Of a stretch of DNA of 64,000 nucleotides, positions 26,365-34,358 are shown one piece after another. Location of the stretch: positions 1-64,000 of the forward strand of contig NC_016051.1 in NCBI RefSeq assembly GCF_000151205.2, read 5' to 3'. Each line of letters opens with the position of its first letter. Position 1 is the first letter of the stretch. Below the pieces are notes generated by a model. The model had not been told where the DNA came from. It ran no database searches and saw only the letters and a list, made by a program, of their open reading frames with translations. The DNA is from Thermococcus sp. AM4. Its GTDB lineage: Archaea > Methanobacteriota_B > Thermococci > Thermococcales > Thermococcaceae. Made by a program: the position numbers and the translations under genes.

Positions 26365-27848
26365 ACGCGCAGTACGCTTCGCTCCTCATCGCGGTTCCGC
26401 TCATAAGTGCCTTCTTCGTTCCCCTGATCAAGGGATTCGGCAAGAGGGCGGTTAAGTACTACCTCATAGCGGTAACCCTGATCCAGACCGCAATCGCTGG
26501 AGCCGTCTTCGTAAACGTCTACCGCACCGGCAAGCCAATGATAGTCATGGCGGGCGGATGGAAGCCACCGGTTGGAATAAACCTCTACGTTGGTTCCTTC
26601 GCGGCACTCTTCGTCCTCATCGTCGCGATCATAAGCCTTTTCATGGCCGTCTTCAGCCTCGAGGCGATTGAGACCGAGCCCATCGACAAGTACGCCATGC
26701 TCTTCCTCCTGCTCATGCTCGGTTCGACGGGCATGATAGCGACCGGCGACATCTTCAACCTCTTCGTCTTCATGGAGATAACCGCAATAACTGCCTACGC
26801 GCTGACCGCCTACAACAAGACCGGTGAGGCGGCCGAGGCTTCGCTCAAGTACATGATCCTCGGTGGAATCGGCTCGAGCTTCTTCCTCATCGGCATAGCC
26901 CTGATCTACGGCGCGACCGGGACGCTCAACATGGCCCAGCTGGCCCAGCTAATCGGGGGAGTAAACGGCACGGTTGCCCAGATAGGCCTGGCCCTCCTCA
27001 TCTTCGGCTTAGCGGTTGAGGCCGAGCTCTTCCCGCTCAACGCGTGGGCGCCAGACGCTTACCAGGCCGCCCCTCATCCGGTAACGGTCATGTTCTCTGC
27101 CTTCGTCGTCAAGGCCGGCCTTTACGCGGCCGCGAGGCTGCTCTACATAATGCAGAACGCCAGCGGCTGGGGTTCAGTGCTCAAGATGGTCGTCATAATG
27201 GCGGCGCTTACGGTGTTCGTTGCCGAGTTCTCGGCTCTGAGGCAGAAGGACGTCAAGAGGATGATAGCTTACTCCTCGATAAGCCAGGTTGGAATGATAG
27301 CCTTTGCCCTAGCCTTGGGCACGCAGGCGGGCGTCGAGGCTGGAGTCTTTCACATGATCAACCACGCCATAGTTAAGGCCCTCCTCTTCCTGACGGTCGG
27401 CTACGTTGGAATAACCCTCGGCGGAACCGGGATCGAGAAGTTCTCCGGCCTCGGCAGGAGGATGCCCCTGACGGCCTTCGCAATAACGGTCGGCTCCCTT
27501 GCCGCCGTTGGAATACCGCTGTTCAACATCTTCTGGAGCAAGATCAGGATCCTCATAGCGGGCGTAGAGGCGGGCTACACCTGGGGAGTCGCTTTGATCC
27601 TCGGTGCGAGCGTCGTCGAGGCCGTCTATTACATCAGGCTGATACACACGATATGGTTCGGAGAGGGCGAGGGAAGGATCAGGGAGAACCTCGCGATAGG
27701 CACCATCGCGCTCTTCCTGGTGCTGCTGATACTCTTCATAGGAATCTACCCCAACTACTTCTGGACGGTGTCCCAGAAGGCTGGAGAGGACATCTTCAAC
27801 GTGGTTAACTACGTCAAGAACGTTCCGTTGATGGGGGTGGGACCATGA
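26361..27848 (+). CDS. mbxH: MBS antiporter-like subunit MbxH (MrpD type)
   Basis: A 495-residue polytopic protein of the MrpD/NuoN/NuoL ion-translocating family, about 14 helices. Visible landmarks are DIFNLFVFMEITAITAYALTAY, the helix-7 segment FPLNAWAPDAYQAAPHPV with the nearby lysine FVVKAGLY, the broken-helix region AYSSISQVGMIAFALALG, and HMINHAIVKALLFLTVGY. It likely forms one of two ion channels in MBS. Confidence 0.93.
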   Translation: MNAQYASLLIAVPLISAFFVPLIKGFGKRAVKYYLIAVTLIQTAIAGAVFVNVYRTGKPMIVMAGGWKPPVGINLYVGSFAALFVLIVAIISLFMAVFSLEAIETEPIDKYAMLFLLLMLGSTGMIATGDIFNLFVFMEITAITAYALTAYNKTGEAAEASLKYMILGGIGSSFFLIGIALIYGATGTLNMAQLAQLIGGVNGTVAQIGLALLIFGLAVEAELFPLNAWAPDAYQAAPHPVTVMFSAFVVKAGLYAAARLLYIMQNASGWGSVLKMVVIMAALTVFVAEFSALRQKDVKRMIAYSSISQVGMIAFALALGTQAGVEAGVFHMINHAIVKALLFLTVGYVGITLGGTGIEKFSGLGRRMPLTAFAITVGSLAAVGIPLFNIFWSKIRILIAGVEAGYTWGVALILGASVVEAVYYIRLIHTIWFGEGEGRIRENLAIGTIALFLVLLILFIGIYPNYFWTVSQKAGEDIFNVVNYVKNVPLMGVGP

Positions 27849-29722
27849 TGTTCGTTGACTGGATAGTTGGACATGCCATCCCTCTCCTCCTCTTCATCCC
27901 AGCGGTCAGCGGAGTCATCGCCTGGCTCCTTGACAGGGATTCATTCGGAGAGCTTAAGGACGTCTTTGGGCTCATCGGTGGCCTTTCGCCGCTCGTGATC
28001 ATAGCCATCACCTACGGAAGGCTCGGGGACGGAATAAAGTGGACCGTTGACACCGGCGTCTTCAAGCTGTTCTTCCACCTCGGCTACATGTCGTGGTACC
28101 TTTCAGCGGTTGCCGCCGTTGTCGCCGCCGCCATGGCCTTCGGCATGGTCTCGACCTCGAGGAGCGGCTACGAGTGGATGTTCGCCCTCTTCAGCGTCTC
28201 CGGACTGCTAGGTGTGTTCCTCAGCGGGGACTTCGCGGGCTTCTTCCTGTTCTGGGAGCTCATGACCTTCGCGAGCTTTATGATGGTGCTCCGCTACAAC
28301 AAGGGGGCCTCGCTCAAGTACTTCGTGCTCAGCATAATCGGCGCCTACGCAATGCTCCTGGCCATAGCGATCCTCTACGCCAAGACCGGAACGCTGGAGT
28401 TCCAGTCACTCAGGGGGATGATCTACAACTCCATCTACGGCATGGTTCCACTCACCAAGACCGACACGATACTGGTTTACGCGCTATTCCTCCTTGCCTT
28501 CGGCGTTAAGGCCGGGACCTGGCCGCTCCACGTCTGGGCGCCCGATGCCTACAGCGAGACCAACCAGAGCTACACGAGCTTCTTCAGCGGCGCTTTAAGC
28601 AAGGCCGGTGTCTACGGTTTCGTCCTCATGTTCATACTCCTCGGCATCAAGCTCTACGTCGACATGGGAACCTTCCATGGGCATATGGTGTTCACGTACA
28701 TCCTCGCGTGGCTCGGAGCGATAACGGTTGTAGTCGCGGGTTTCTTGGCGGTTCTCCAGGAGGACCTCAGGAAGCTCCTCGCTTACTCCTCTGTCAGCCA
28801 GGTCGGTTACATAGTCCTCGCCCTTGGAATCGGAAGCGGGATCGGTTTCGCCGGGGCGTTCTTCCACATCCTCAGCCACGCGGTCTTCAAGGGCCTCTTC
28901 TGGCTGATCACCGCCGCCTTAATCCTCCGGACGGGCAAGACCAAGTTCGAGGACTTCGGCGGCTTAGCTGAGAAGATGCCGGTGACCTTCGCCATGGCCC
29001 TGATAGCGGTTCTCAGCCTGGCGGGAATTCCGCCGATGGCGGGCTTCGCCAGCAAGTGGCTGATCTACGAGGCAGCGATCAGTGCACACATGCCGCTCGT
29101 CGCCGGCGCCATATTCCTGGGCAGCGGTTTAGCTTTTGCCTACGTCGTCAGGTTCCTCTACTCCATCTGGTTCGGCCAGAGGCCCAGCGATCTTGAAGAC
29201 GTTGAGGAGGCCCCGCTCCCGCTCCTCATAGGCATGGCGATACTCGCGATCCCCAACATCGTCTTCGGCATAGCCCCAGGACTTGCGGTGAAGCTCATCA
29301 ACAAGTTCATCCCCAACAGCGGCGTTGCTGCCAACGGCTACTACTCGATAAGCACGGGAGTTGGAACCTACAACGCGCTCAGCGTCACCCTGATCCTCGT
29401 TGTCGGCCTCGCCATAGCGGGACTGATCTACATCTACGGCGCTAAAGCGAGGAAGATCCCGGTTACCGACACATACCAGTCTGGTAACCCCGTAACGGAG
29501 GACTACAACCTCAGCATAAGGAGGAACTTCTACAGGCCTCTAGCCGAAGCCCTTGAGTTCTGGCTCAGATACAGCTTCGACAGGTTCTACGCCAGGCTGG
29601 CCAGGATGGCGGAGGACTTCGCAGACTCACTGAGGGAGGGCTTCTACAACGGAAACGTCCAGAGCTACTCATGGTACCTCGCGATCGTGCTGCTGATCTT
29701 AGCGCTGTGGGGGGTGTTGTGA
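27845..29722 (+). CDS. mbxH': MBS antiporter-like subunit MbxH' (second copy)
   Basis: A 625-residue member of the same antiporter-like family, with a longer C-terminal part (YIYGAKARKIPVTDTYQSGNPVTEDYNLSIRRNFYRP, then a long amphipathic region and a final membrane helix). Core landmarks are FWELMTFASFMMVLRYNK, WPLHVWAPDAYSETNQS, AYSSVSQVGYIVLALGIG and FHILSHAVFKGLFWLIT. The presence of two such subunits (H and H') distinguishes MBS from the single-copy MBH hydrogenase and suggests a second coupling site. It overlaps mbxH by four bases. Confidence 0.93.
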   Translation: MMFVDWIVGHAIPLLLFIPAVSGVIAWLLDRDSFGELKDVFGLIGGLSPLVIIAITYGRLGDGIKWTVDTGVFKLFFHLGYMSWYLSAVAAVVAAAMAFGMVSTSRSGYEWMFALFSVSGLLGVFLSGDFAGFFLFWELMTFASFMMVLRYNKGASLKYFVLSIIGAYAMLLAIAILYAKTGTLEFQSLRGMIYNSIYGMVPLTKTDTILVYALFLLAFGVKAGTWPLHVWAPDAYSETNQSYTSFFSGALSKAGVYGFVLMFILLGIKLYVDMGTFHGHMVFTYILAWLGAITVVVAGFLAVLQEDLRKLLAYSSVSQVGYIVLALGIGSGIGFAGAFFHILSHAVFKGLFWLITAALILRTGKTKFEDFGGLAEKMPVTFAMALIAVLSLAGIPPMAGFASKWLIYEAAISAHMPLVAGAIFLGSGLAFAYVVRFLYSIWFGQRPSDLEDVEEAPLPLLIGMAILAIPNIVFGIAPGLAVKLINKFIPNSGVAANGYYSISTGVGTYNALSVTLILVVGLAIAGLIYIYGAKARKIPVTDTYQSGNPVTEDYNLSIRRNFYRPLAEALEFWLRYSFDRFYARLARMAEDFADSLREGFYNGNVQSYSWYLAIVLLILALWGVL

Positions 29723-30616
29723 ATGTTCGACTGGAAGCTGATCCTCGAGGCTATAGGCATGATAATCTACGCGACCTTCGTGGGCTTCATCTTCATGGGT
29801 ATCGAGAGGAAGGCCATGGCGAGGATACAGAGGAGGATCGGGCCACCGATCTACCAGCCCATAATAGACACGCTTAAGCTTCTCGGCAAGAAGGAAAGCG
29901 TCAGCCACGGCTTCATCTACGACTTTGGGCCGATATTCGCCCTTGGGGCTAGCATAACGGCTTTACTCTTCCTTCCGATAGCCAACTTCCAGCTCTTCAG
30001 CAGCAACGCCGATTTAATCGTCGTTGCCTACCTCCTCGAGGTGCCGATGCTGGGAATAATGCTCGGTGCCATGAGCTCTGGAAACCCCTACTCTGCCGTC
30101 GGTGTCCAGCGTGGCCTGCTCACGATGGTGGCCATGCAGTTACCGTACGGCCTCGCGCTGATAGCGCTGATCCAGTACTACGGCAGCTTCAAGCTCAGCG
30201 ACATCGTCGCCCTCCAGAGCCTTCACGGCTGGAGCATTCTCGTCCCGGCTCTCCTGATAGCGATGGTGGTCTTCGACATAGTCTTCCAGGCGATGCTCGG
30301 CCTCGAGCCCTTCGACATAATCACAGCTCCCGCGGAAATCTCGATGGGTCCGATGGTCGAGTACGGTGGAAAACACGCCGCTTTGCTCTTCACACAGCAC
30401 GCGGTTCAGCTGTTTGCGGAGACTGCCTTCTTCGCGATACTGTTCCTCGGCGGGGCCAGTAACCTGCTCGAGCTCCTCGTGAAGCAGATAGCGGTGCTCT
30501 TCATCGCGATATTCATAGCCAGCATCTACCCGCGCTTCACCATCGACCAGGCCGCGAAGTTCTTCTGGAAGTGGCCGACGATACTGGGAATAATAGCCGT
30601 GTTGCTGACGATGTGA
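29723..30616 (+). CDS. mbxM: MBS complex subunit MbxM (NuoH-like)
   Basis: A 297-residue membrane protein homologous to complex I subunit NuoH (ND1), which links the peripheral redox arm to the ion-pumping arm. The conserved loop ERKAMARIQRRIGPPIYQPIIDTLKLLGKKE is followed by about eight helices; GLEPFDIITAPAEISMGPMVEYGGKHAALLF is the acidic loop near the E channel. It begins immediately after the mbxH' stop. Confidence 0.94.
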   Translation: MFDWKLILEAIGMIIYATFVGFIFMGIERKAMARIQRRIGPPIYQPIIDTLKLLGKKESVSHGFIYDFGPIFALGASITALLFLPIANFQLFSSNADLIVVAYLLEVPMLGIMLGAMSSGNPYSAVGVQRGLLTMVAMQLPYGLALIALIQYYGSFKLSDIVALQSLHGWSILVPALLIAMVVFDIVFQAMLGLEPFDIITAPAEISMGPMVEYGGKHAALLFTQHAVQLFAETAFFAILFLGGASNLLELLVKQIAVLFIAIFIASIYPRFTIDQAAKFFWKWPTILGIIAVLLTM

Positions 30617-30626
30617 GGTGGTGTGG

Positions 30627-31211
30627 ATGAGCGAGAACGATGGTTTCATAAGCTATGAACTTCAGGAGTTCAAGCTATTCGAGCCCCTGTTCAGGTGGGC
30701 GAGAAAGAAGAGCCTCTGGATAGTGGCGTTCTGTACGGGCTGCGGCGGTATAGAGATGCCGCCCCTCTTTACAGCTCGCTACGACCTCGAGAGGTTCGGT
30801 ATGATGCCCAACCCCGCCCCGAGGATGGCCGACCTGTTCCTGATTACGGGCTACGTCACTCCAAAAACGCTGAAGAGGATCATCATAACCTACGAGATGA
30901 TGCAGGATCCCAAGTACGTCTTAGCTCATGGCTCCTGCCCGATCAACGGCGGCGTCTACTGGGACTCCTACAACGTCGTCAAACAGCTCGACAAGTACAT
31001 CCCGATCGATGTGGCGATAGCCGGCTGCATGCCGAGGCCCGAGGCGGTGATGGACGGTATCAGGGAGATAATGAGGAAGATAGAGACCGGGGAAGCCGAC
31101 GGCTGGAAGAGGTATAGAGAGAACTACGAGTGGTACAGGAAGAACCAGGACGAGCTCTTTGGAGAGGGATGGCGTGAGAAGGACGCCAAGAGGTGGTTGG
31201 CATGGCTGTGA
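30627..31211 (+). CDS. mbxJ: MBS complex subunit MbxJ (NuoB-like Fe-S protein)
   Basis: A 194-residue homologue of NuoB and hydrogenase small subunits, holding the proximal 4Fe-4S cluster. Cysteine ligands are visible at Cys36 and Cys39 (FCTGCGGIE), in HGSCPINGG, and in AGCMPRPEA. It docks MbxL to the membrane arm. ATG 30627 follows GAGGTGGTG; the earlier GTG overlaps the ribosome site. Its 3' end overlaps mbxK by ten bases. Confidence 0.93.
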   Translation: MSENDGFISYELQEFKLFEPLFRWARKKSLWIVAFCTGCGGIEMPPLFTARYDLERFGMMPNPAPRMADLFLITGYVTPKTLKRIIITYEMMQDPKYVLAHGSCPINGGVYWDSYNVVKQLDKYIPIDVAIAGCMPRPEAVMDGIREIMRKIETGEADGWKRYRENYEWYRKNQDELFGEGWREKDAKRWLAWL

Positions 31212-31801
31212 ACGATAAGGAAGTTAAGAACAAGGTTGAGACCGTTGAGGAGGCTCCTCAGGAGACACAGGAGGCCAAGCCCGAGTTCCCGGACACCAAG
31301 GAGGGCAGGCTCGTGAGGGAGCTCCTCGGAAAGGCCCCTTACGCTGAGGGAAGCGTCAGGCGCGAGAGAAGGGTGGAGTTCAGGGTCCCTGCCGAGAAGA
31401 TACACGAGTTCCTCGAGCTGGCGAGCGAGAGGTTCGAGATGCTCATTCAGATAAGCGTTGTCGACTGGCTCAAGGAGGGTGAGTTTGAGCTTGTCTACCA
31501 GCTTTGGAGCGTCAGCGAGAGCGTTCACGCCTTCGTCAAGACGAGGATTCCAAGGGAGAACGCGGAGATGCCCACTGTAATGGACATCTGGCCGGTGGCG
31601 GAGACCTACGAGAGGGAAGCGCACGAGTTCTTCGGCATAAACTTCAAGGGCAACCCGAGACTTGGGCCGTTCATCCTCGAGCCGCGCGAATACGAGAAGC
31701 ACCCGTTCAGGAAGGACTTCAACACGCTGAGCTACGTCAAGGCCATCTACGGTGACGATTTCGACAGGTACGACGAGAGTAAGACGAACTACGTGATATG
31801 A
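31202..31801 (+). CDS. mbxK: MBS complex subunit MbxK (NuoC-like)
   Basis: A 199-residue NuoC-type (30-kDa) structural subunit. The core includes MLIQISVVDWLKEGEFELVYQLWS, PTVMDIWPVAETYEREAHEFFGINFKGNP and the end FRKDFNTLSYVKAIYG. The first 40 residues are highly charged and probably disordered (VKNKVETVEEAPQETQEAK). I chose ATG 31202 with GAGGTGG upstream; the longer frame adds only three residues. Confidence 0.92.
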   Translation: MAVNDKEVKNKVETVEEAPQETQEAKPEFPDTKEGRLVRELLGKAPYAEGSVRRERRVEFRVPAEKIHEFLELASERFEMLIQISVVDWLKEGEFELVYQLWSVSESVHAFVKTRIPRENAEMPTVMDIWPVAETYEREAHEFFGINFKGNPRLGPFILEPREYEKHPFRKDFNTLSYVKAIYGDDFDRYDESKTNYVI

Positions 31802-31811
31802 GGTGATGCTC

Positions 31812-32996
31812 ATGGCGAATTTGGAGGTTCCAAAGGAGCTTAGGGAGGAAGCGAGAAAGCACGACATGTATCTAACACCCATAGCGAAGGACACCTACGA
31901 GTTGTTCTTCGGTCCGCAGCACATGGCCACCGAGAACTTCAGCATAATCCTCAAGATGGACGGCAACAGGGTTGAAAAGGCCATAGTCAACCCCGGATTC
32001 CTTCACAGAGGTTTCGAGAAGCTCGCCGAGCAGAGGCCCTACTTCACCAACATCGCCCTACTGCTTAGAATCTGTGTTCCCGAGAGCGACGTGCCCGAGA
32101 ACATCTACTCTATGGCTGTCGATGAAATCATCGGCTGGGAGGTTCCCGAGAGGGCGATATGGATTAGAACGACCGTTCTCGAGATGGCGAGGGTTTCAGC
32201 CTGGATGTTCTGGATAATGGGCTTTGGAAACGAGATAGGCCTCTACACAGCGGGTCAGTGGGCGGCCGCCTACCGTGAGAGGTTCATGCGCCTCTTCGAG
32301 GAGCTCACCGGCGGGAGGGTTTACCACATCTACACCGTTCCCGGAGGAGTCAGGAGGGACATACCGGGTGACAAGTGGCTGAGGCAGTTGAGGGACACCG
32401 TTGAATACGTTAAATCCAAGCTCAAGGACTTCGATGAGATACTCTTTGACAACTACATAACCTTCGAGAGGACTGAGGGCGTTGGCGTTATGGACAAGAA
32501 GTTCGCCCTCAAGCACGCCGTCACGGGTCCGAATCTTAGAGCTGTCGGCGTTCCCTACGACGTCAGGAAGGACGACCCCTATTACCTCTACCCCGAGCTC
32601 GACTTCGAGGTGCCCGTTCTCAAGGAAGGCGACAGCCTCGCGAGGGTTCTCGTCAGGAGGTACGAGCTGGAGCAGGACCTCTACATACTGGAGCAGCTCC
32701 TCGACATGGGGCCGCCGAGCGGGCCCTACATGGTAAAGGACCCCAAGCTCAAGAACCTGCCGAGGTTCAAGGTTCCGGCAGGAGACGCCTACGCCCACGT
32801 CGAGAGCACAAAGGGCGACTTCGGAGCCTACGTCGTCAGCGACGGAAGCCACAAGCCCTACCGCGTCCACATACGCGGACCGAGCCAGAGCCATGGGGTT
32901 ACTGTGCTTGAGGAGCTCCTCAAGGGAGCCCGCCTCGCCGACGTGCCGGTCATATTGAAGACCCTTGACAACTGTCCGCCCGACATAGACAGGTGA
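31812..32996 (+). CDS. mbxL: MBS catalytic-arm subunit MbxL (NuoD-like, NiFe site lost)
   Basis: A 394-residue homologue of NuoD and of NiFe-hydrogenase large subunits. A working hydrogenase needs CxxC near the N terminus and CxxC at the C terminus to bind NiFe. Here only one cysteine remains in each: Cys88 in LRICVPES and Cys388 in LDNCPPDIDR. This is the expected MbxL pattern and argues against a hydrogenase. In MBS this subunit with MbxJ forms the site of sulfane sulfur reduction. ATG 31812 follows AGGTGATGCTC. Its stop overlaps the region upstream of mbxN. Confidence 0.94.
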   Translation: MANLEVPKELREEARKHDMYLTPIAKDTYELFFGPQHMATENFSIILKMDGNRVEKAIVNPGFLHRGFEKLAEQRPYFTNIALLLRICVPESDVPENIYSMAVDEIIGWEVPERAIWIRTTVLEMARVSAWMFWIMGFGNEIGLYTAGQWAAAYRERFMRLFEELTGGRVYHIYTVPGGVRRDIPGDKWLRQLRDTVEYVKSKLKDFDEILFDNYITFERTEGVGVMDKKFALKHAVTGPNLRAVGVPYDVRKDDPYYLYPELDFEVPVLKEGDSLARVLVRRYELEQDLYILEQLLDMGPPSGPYMVKDPKLKNLPRFKVPAGDAYAHVESTKGDFGAYVVSDGSHKPYRVHIRGPSQSHGVTVLEELLKGARLADVPVILKTLDNCPPDIDR

Positions 32997-33001
32997 TGAG
33001 T

Positions 33002-33682
33002 ATGGCGAGAGTCGTTGGTGAGGAAAAGGTCAAGCTCAAGAAGTCCTTCGTCAAGCCCTGGATGGGCATCAAGTACCTCTTCAAGAAGCCGGTAACGATA
33101 AAGATACCCTTTGAGAAGATAGAGCCGGCTCCAAAGTACAGGGGATTCCACACGCTCGACTGGAAGAAATGTGTAGGCTGTAACTTCTGCGGCCAGATAT
33201 GCCCGGCAAGGGCAATAGAGATGACCTGGCTCGAAGTGGACGGCAAGATGGAGAAGAGGCCCCACCCGAAGGTCGACTACGGGCGCTGTACCTTCTGCCA
33301 GTTCTGTGTAGACGTCTGCCCGACGGGGGCGCTCGGCTTCAGCGAGGCCTACATCCTGACGACCGACGGAACTGAGGATGCCCTTGAGCTCTTCAACTGG
33401 GTGCCGATTCACCCGGACAAGGTCAGGGAGCTCAACGAGAAGTACGGCGACTACCGCTTCCCGGTCGTCAAGATCGAGAGGAAGGCGGACGGAACCTACG
33501 TCTACCACCTCCGTGACGGCGAGACAATAGAGTTCAAGATAATCGGCTACGGCATAAGGCCGCCCAAGAAGCCCACCCCCGCCAAACCCGCCATCAAGTC
33601 CACTGCAAAGAAGGAGACCAGCAAACCCGCCGAAAAGAAGGAATCAAAGCCGGCCGAGAAGGAAGAGAAATCCTCCCAGTGA
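33002..33682 (+). CDS. mbxN: MBS electron-input subunit MbxN (NuoI-like ferredoxin)
   Basis: A 226-residue protein with two 4Fe-4S ferredoxin motifs, CVGCNFCGQICP (about residue 57 on) and CTFCQFCVDVCP (about residue 97 on), homologous to NuoI and MbhN. It passes electrons from soluble ferredoxin to MbxJ. The last 40 residues form a Lys/Pro/Glu/Ala-rich tail (KKPTPAKPAIKSTAKKETSK and on) outside the conserved fold. ATG 33002 follows GGTGATGAGT. It ends the operon and is followed by a T-rich terminator. Confidence 0.93.
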   Translation: MARVVGEEKVKLKKSFVKPWMGIKYLFKKPVTIKIPFEKIEPAPKYRGFHTLDWKKCVGCNFCGQICPARAIEMTWLEVDGKMEKRPHPKVDYGRCTFCQFCVDVCPTGALGFSEAYILTTDGTEDALELFNWVPIHPDKVRELNEKYGDYRFPVVKIERKADGTYVYHLRDGETIEFKIIGYGIRPPKKPTPAKPAIKSTAKKETSKPAEKKESKPAEKEEKSSQ

Positions 33683-33683
33683 G

Positions 33684-33696
33684 GCTTTTTCTTTTG
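33684..33696 (+). terminator. T-rich terminator after mbxN
   Basis: GCTTTTTCTTTTG follows the mbxN stop by two bases, typical of the T-run termination signals of Thermococcales. A TATA element for the next gene (AATTTTTAAATC, about 33702-33713) lies just beyond. Confidence 0.55.
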
Positions 33697-33743
33697 CCGG
33701 CAAATTTTTAAATCGTTCTTTTTTCGTTTTCCGGGGATGGCGA

Positions 33744-34358
33744 ATGGTAAACGTGAGAACCGAGAAGATGCTCGGTGTCTCTGGTTTCAGCCTGATGCTC
33801 CTCACCAGAATCGCCCCTCCTGGAATGGATCTTCTCCTCTACATAGCTGGCGTTATCGTTCTGCTGATGGCCCTCAGGGATATAGGGAACAAACTCGACG
33901 ACGGGCGACCCTTCCGCTACGGGCTCATTGGTTTTGTCGGCCTGTTTGTGCTCGCGATTGTCTTTGCGGTGGCCCTTCTCTTCACTGGCTACCTGGACGA
34001 GTTCCTCGCCGATGTGCCGCCTGACGTTAGCTGGGGGGCAATAGTCGCGATGTTCCTTGGGATGTTTTCGCTGATTGCCCTTCATTCCTACTTCCTGATG
34101 AAGAGTTTCTCGGCGATGCACGAGATCACGGGAGTGGGGGAGTTCGGATGGGCCGCGAGGCTCTTCAAGTGGGGTGCCGTGTTGATATTCGTGATCGTTG
34201 GGGCGTTCCTGATCCTGCTCGGCTACGTCTTTGCCCTGGTTGGCTTCGCAAAGATGCCGGATGAAATAGAAAAGGTAGAAAAGGGCTCACCCGAGAACCA
34301 CCTGGAGGATGGCCTCTCCCCCGGGTTCCAGCTCGTCTATGCTCCAGACGACCTTTGA
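33744..34358 (+). CDS. DUF996-family membrane protein
   Basis: A 204-residue protein with four or five hydrophobic helices (LLLYIAGVIVLLMAL, YGLIGFVGLFVLAIVFAVALL, AIVAMFLGMFSLIALHSYFL, AVLIFVIVGAFLILLGYVFALVGF), matching the archaeal DUF996 family of unknown role. The start follows GGGGATGGCGA. The last 24 residues overlap the end of the convergent gene by 72 bases; the family fold appears complete before that point (FAKMPDEIEK), so the tail may be an extension read antisense to the neighbour. Confidence 0.7.
   Translation: MVNVRTEKMLGVSGFSLMLLTRIAPPGMDLLLYIAGVIVLLMALRDIGNKLDDGRPFRYGLIGFVGLFVLAIVFAVALLFTGYLDEFLADVPPDVSWGAIVAMFLGMFSLIALHSYFLMKSFSAMHEITGVGEFGWAARLFKWGAVLIFVIVGAFLILLGYVFALVGFAKMPDEIEKVEKGSPENHLEDGLSPGFQLVYAPDDL

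Noticed and set aside
23841-33682. Annotation as MBH hydrogenase or complex I
   Set aside because: NiFe cysteines are missing, two H-type subunits are present, and there are no NADH-binding subunits; MBS fits every feature.
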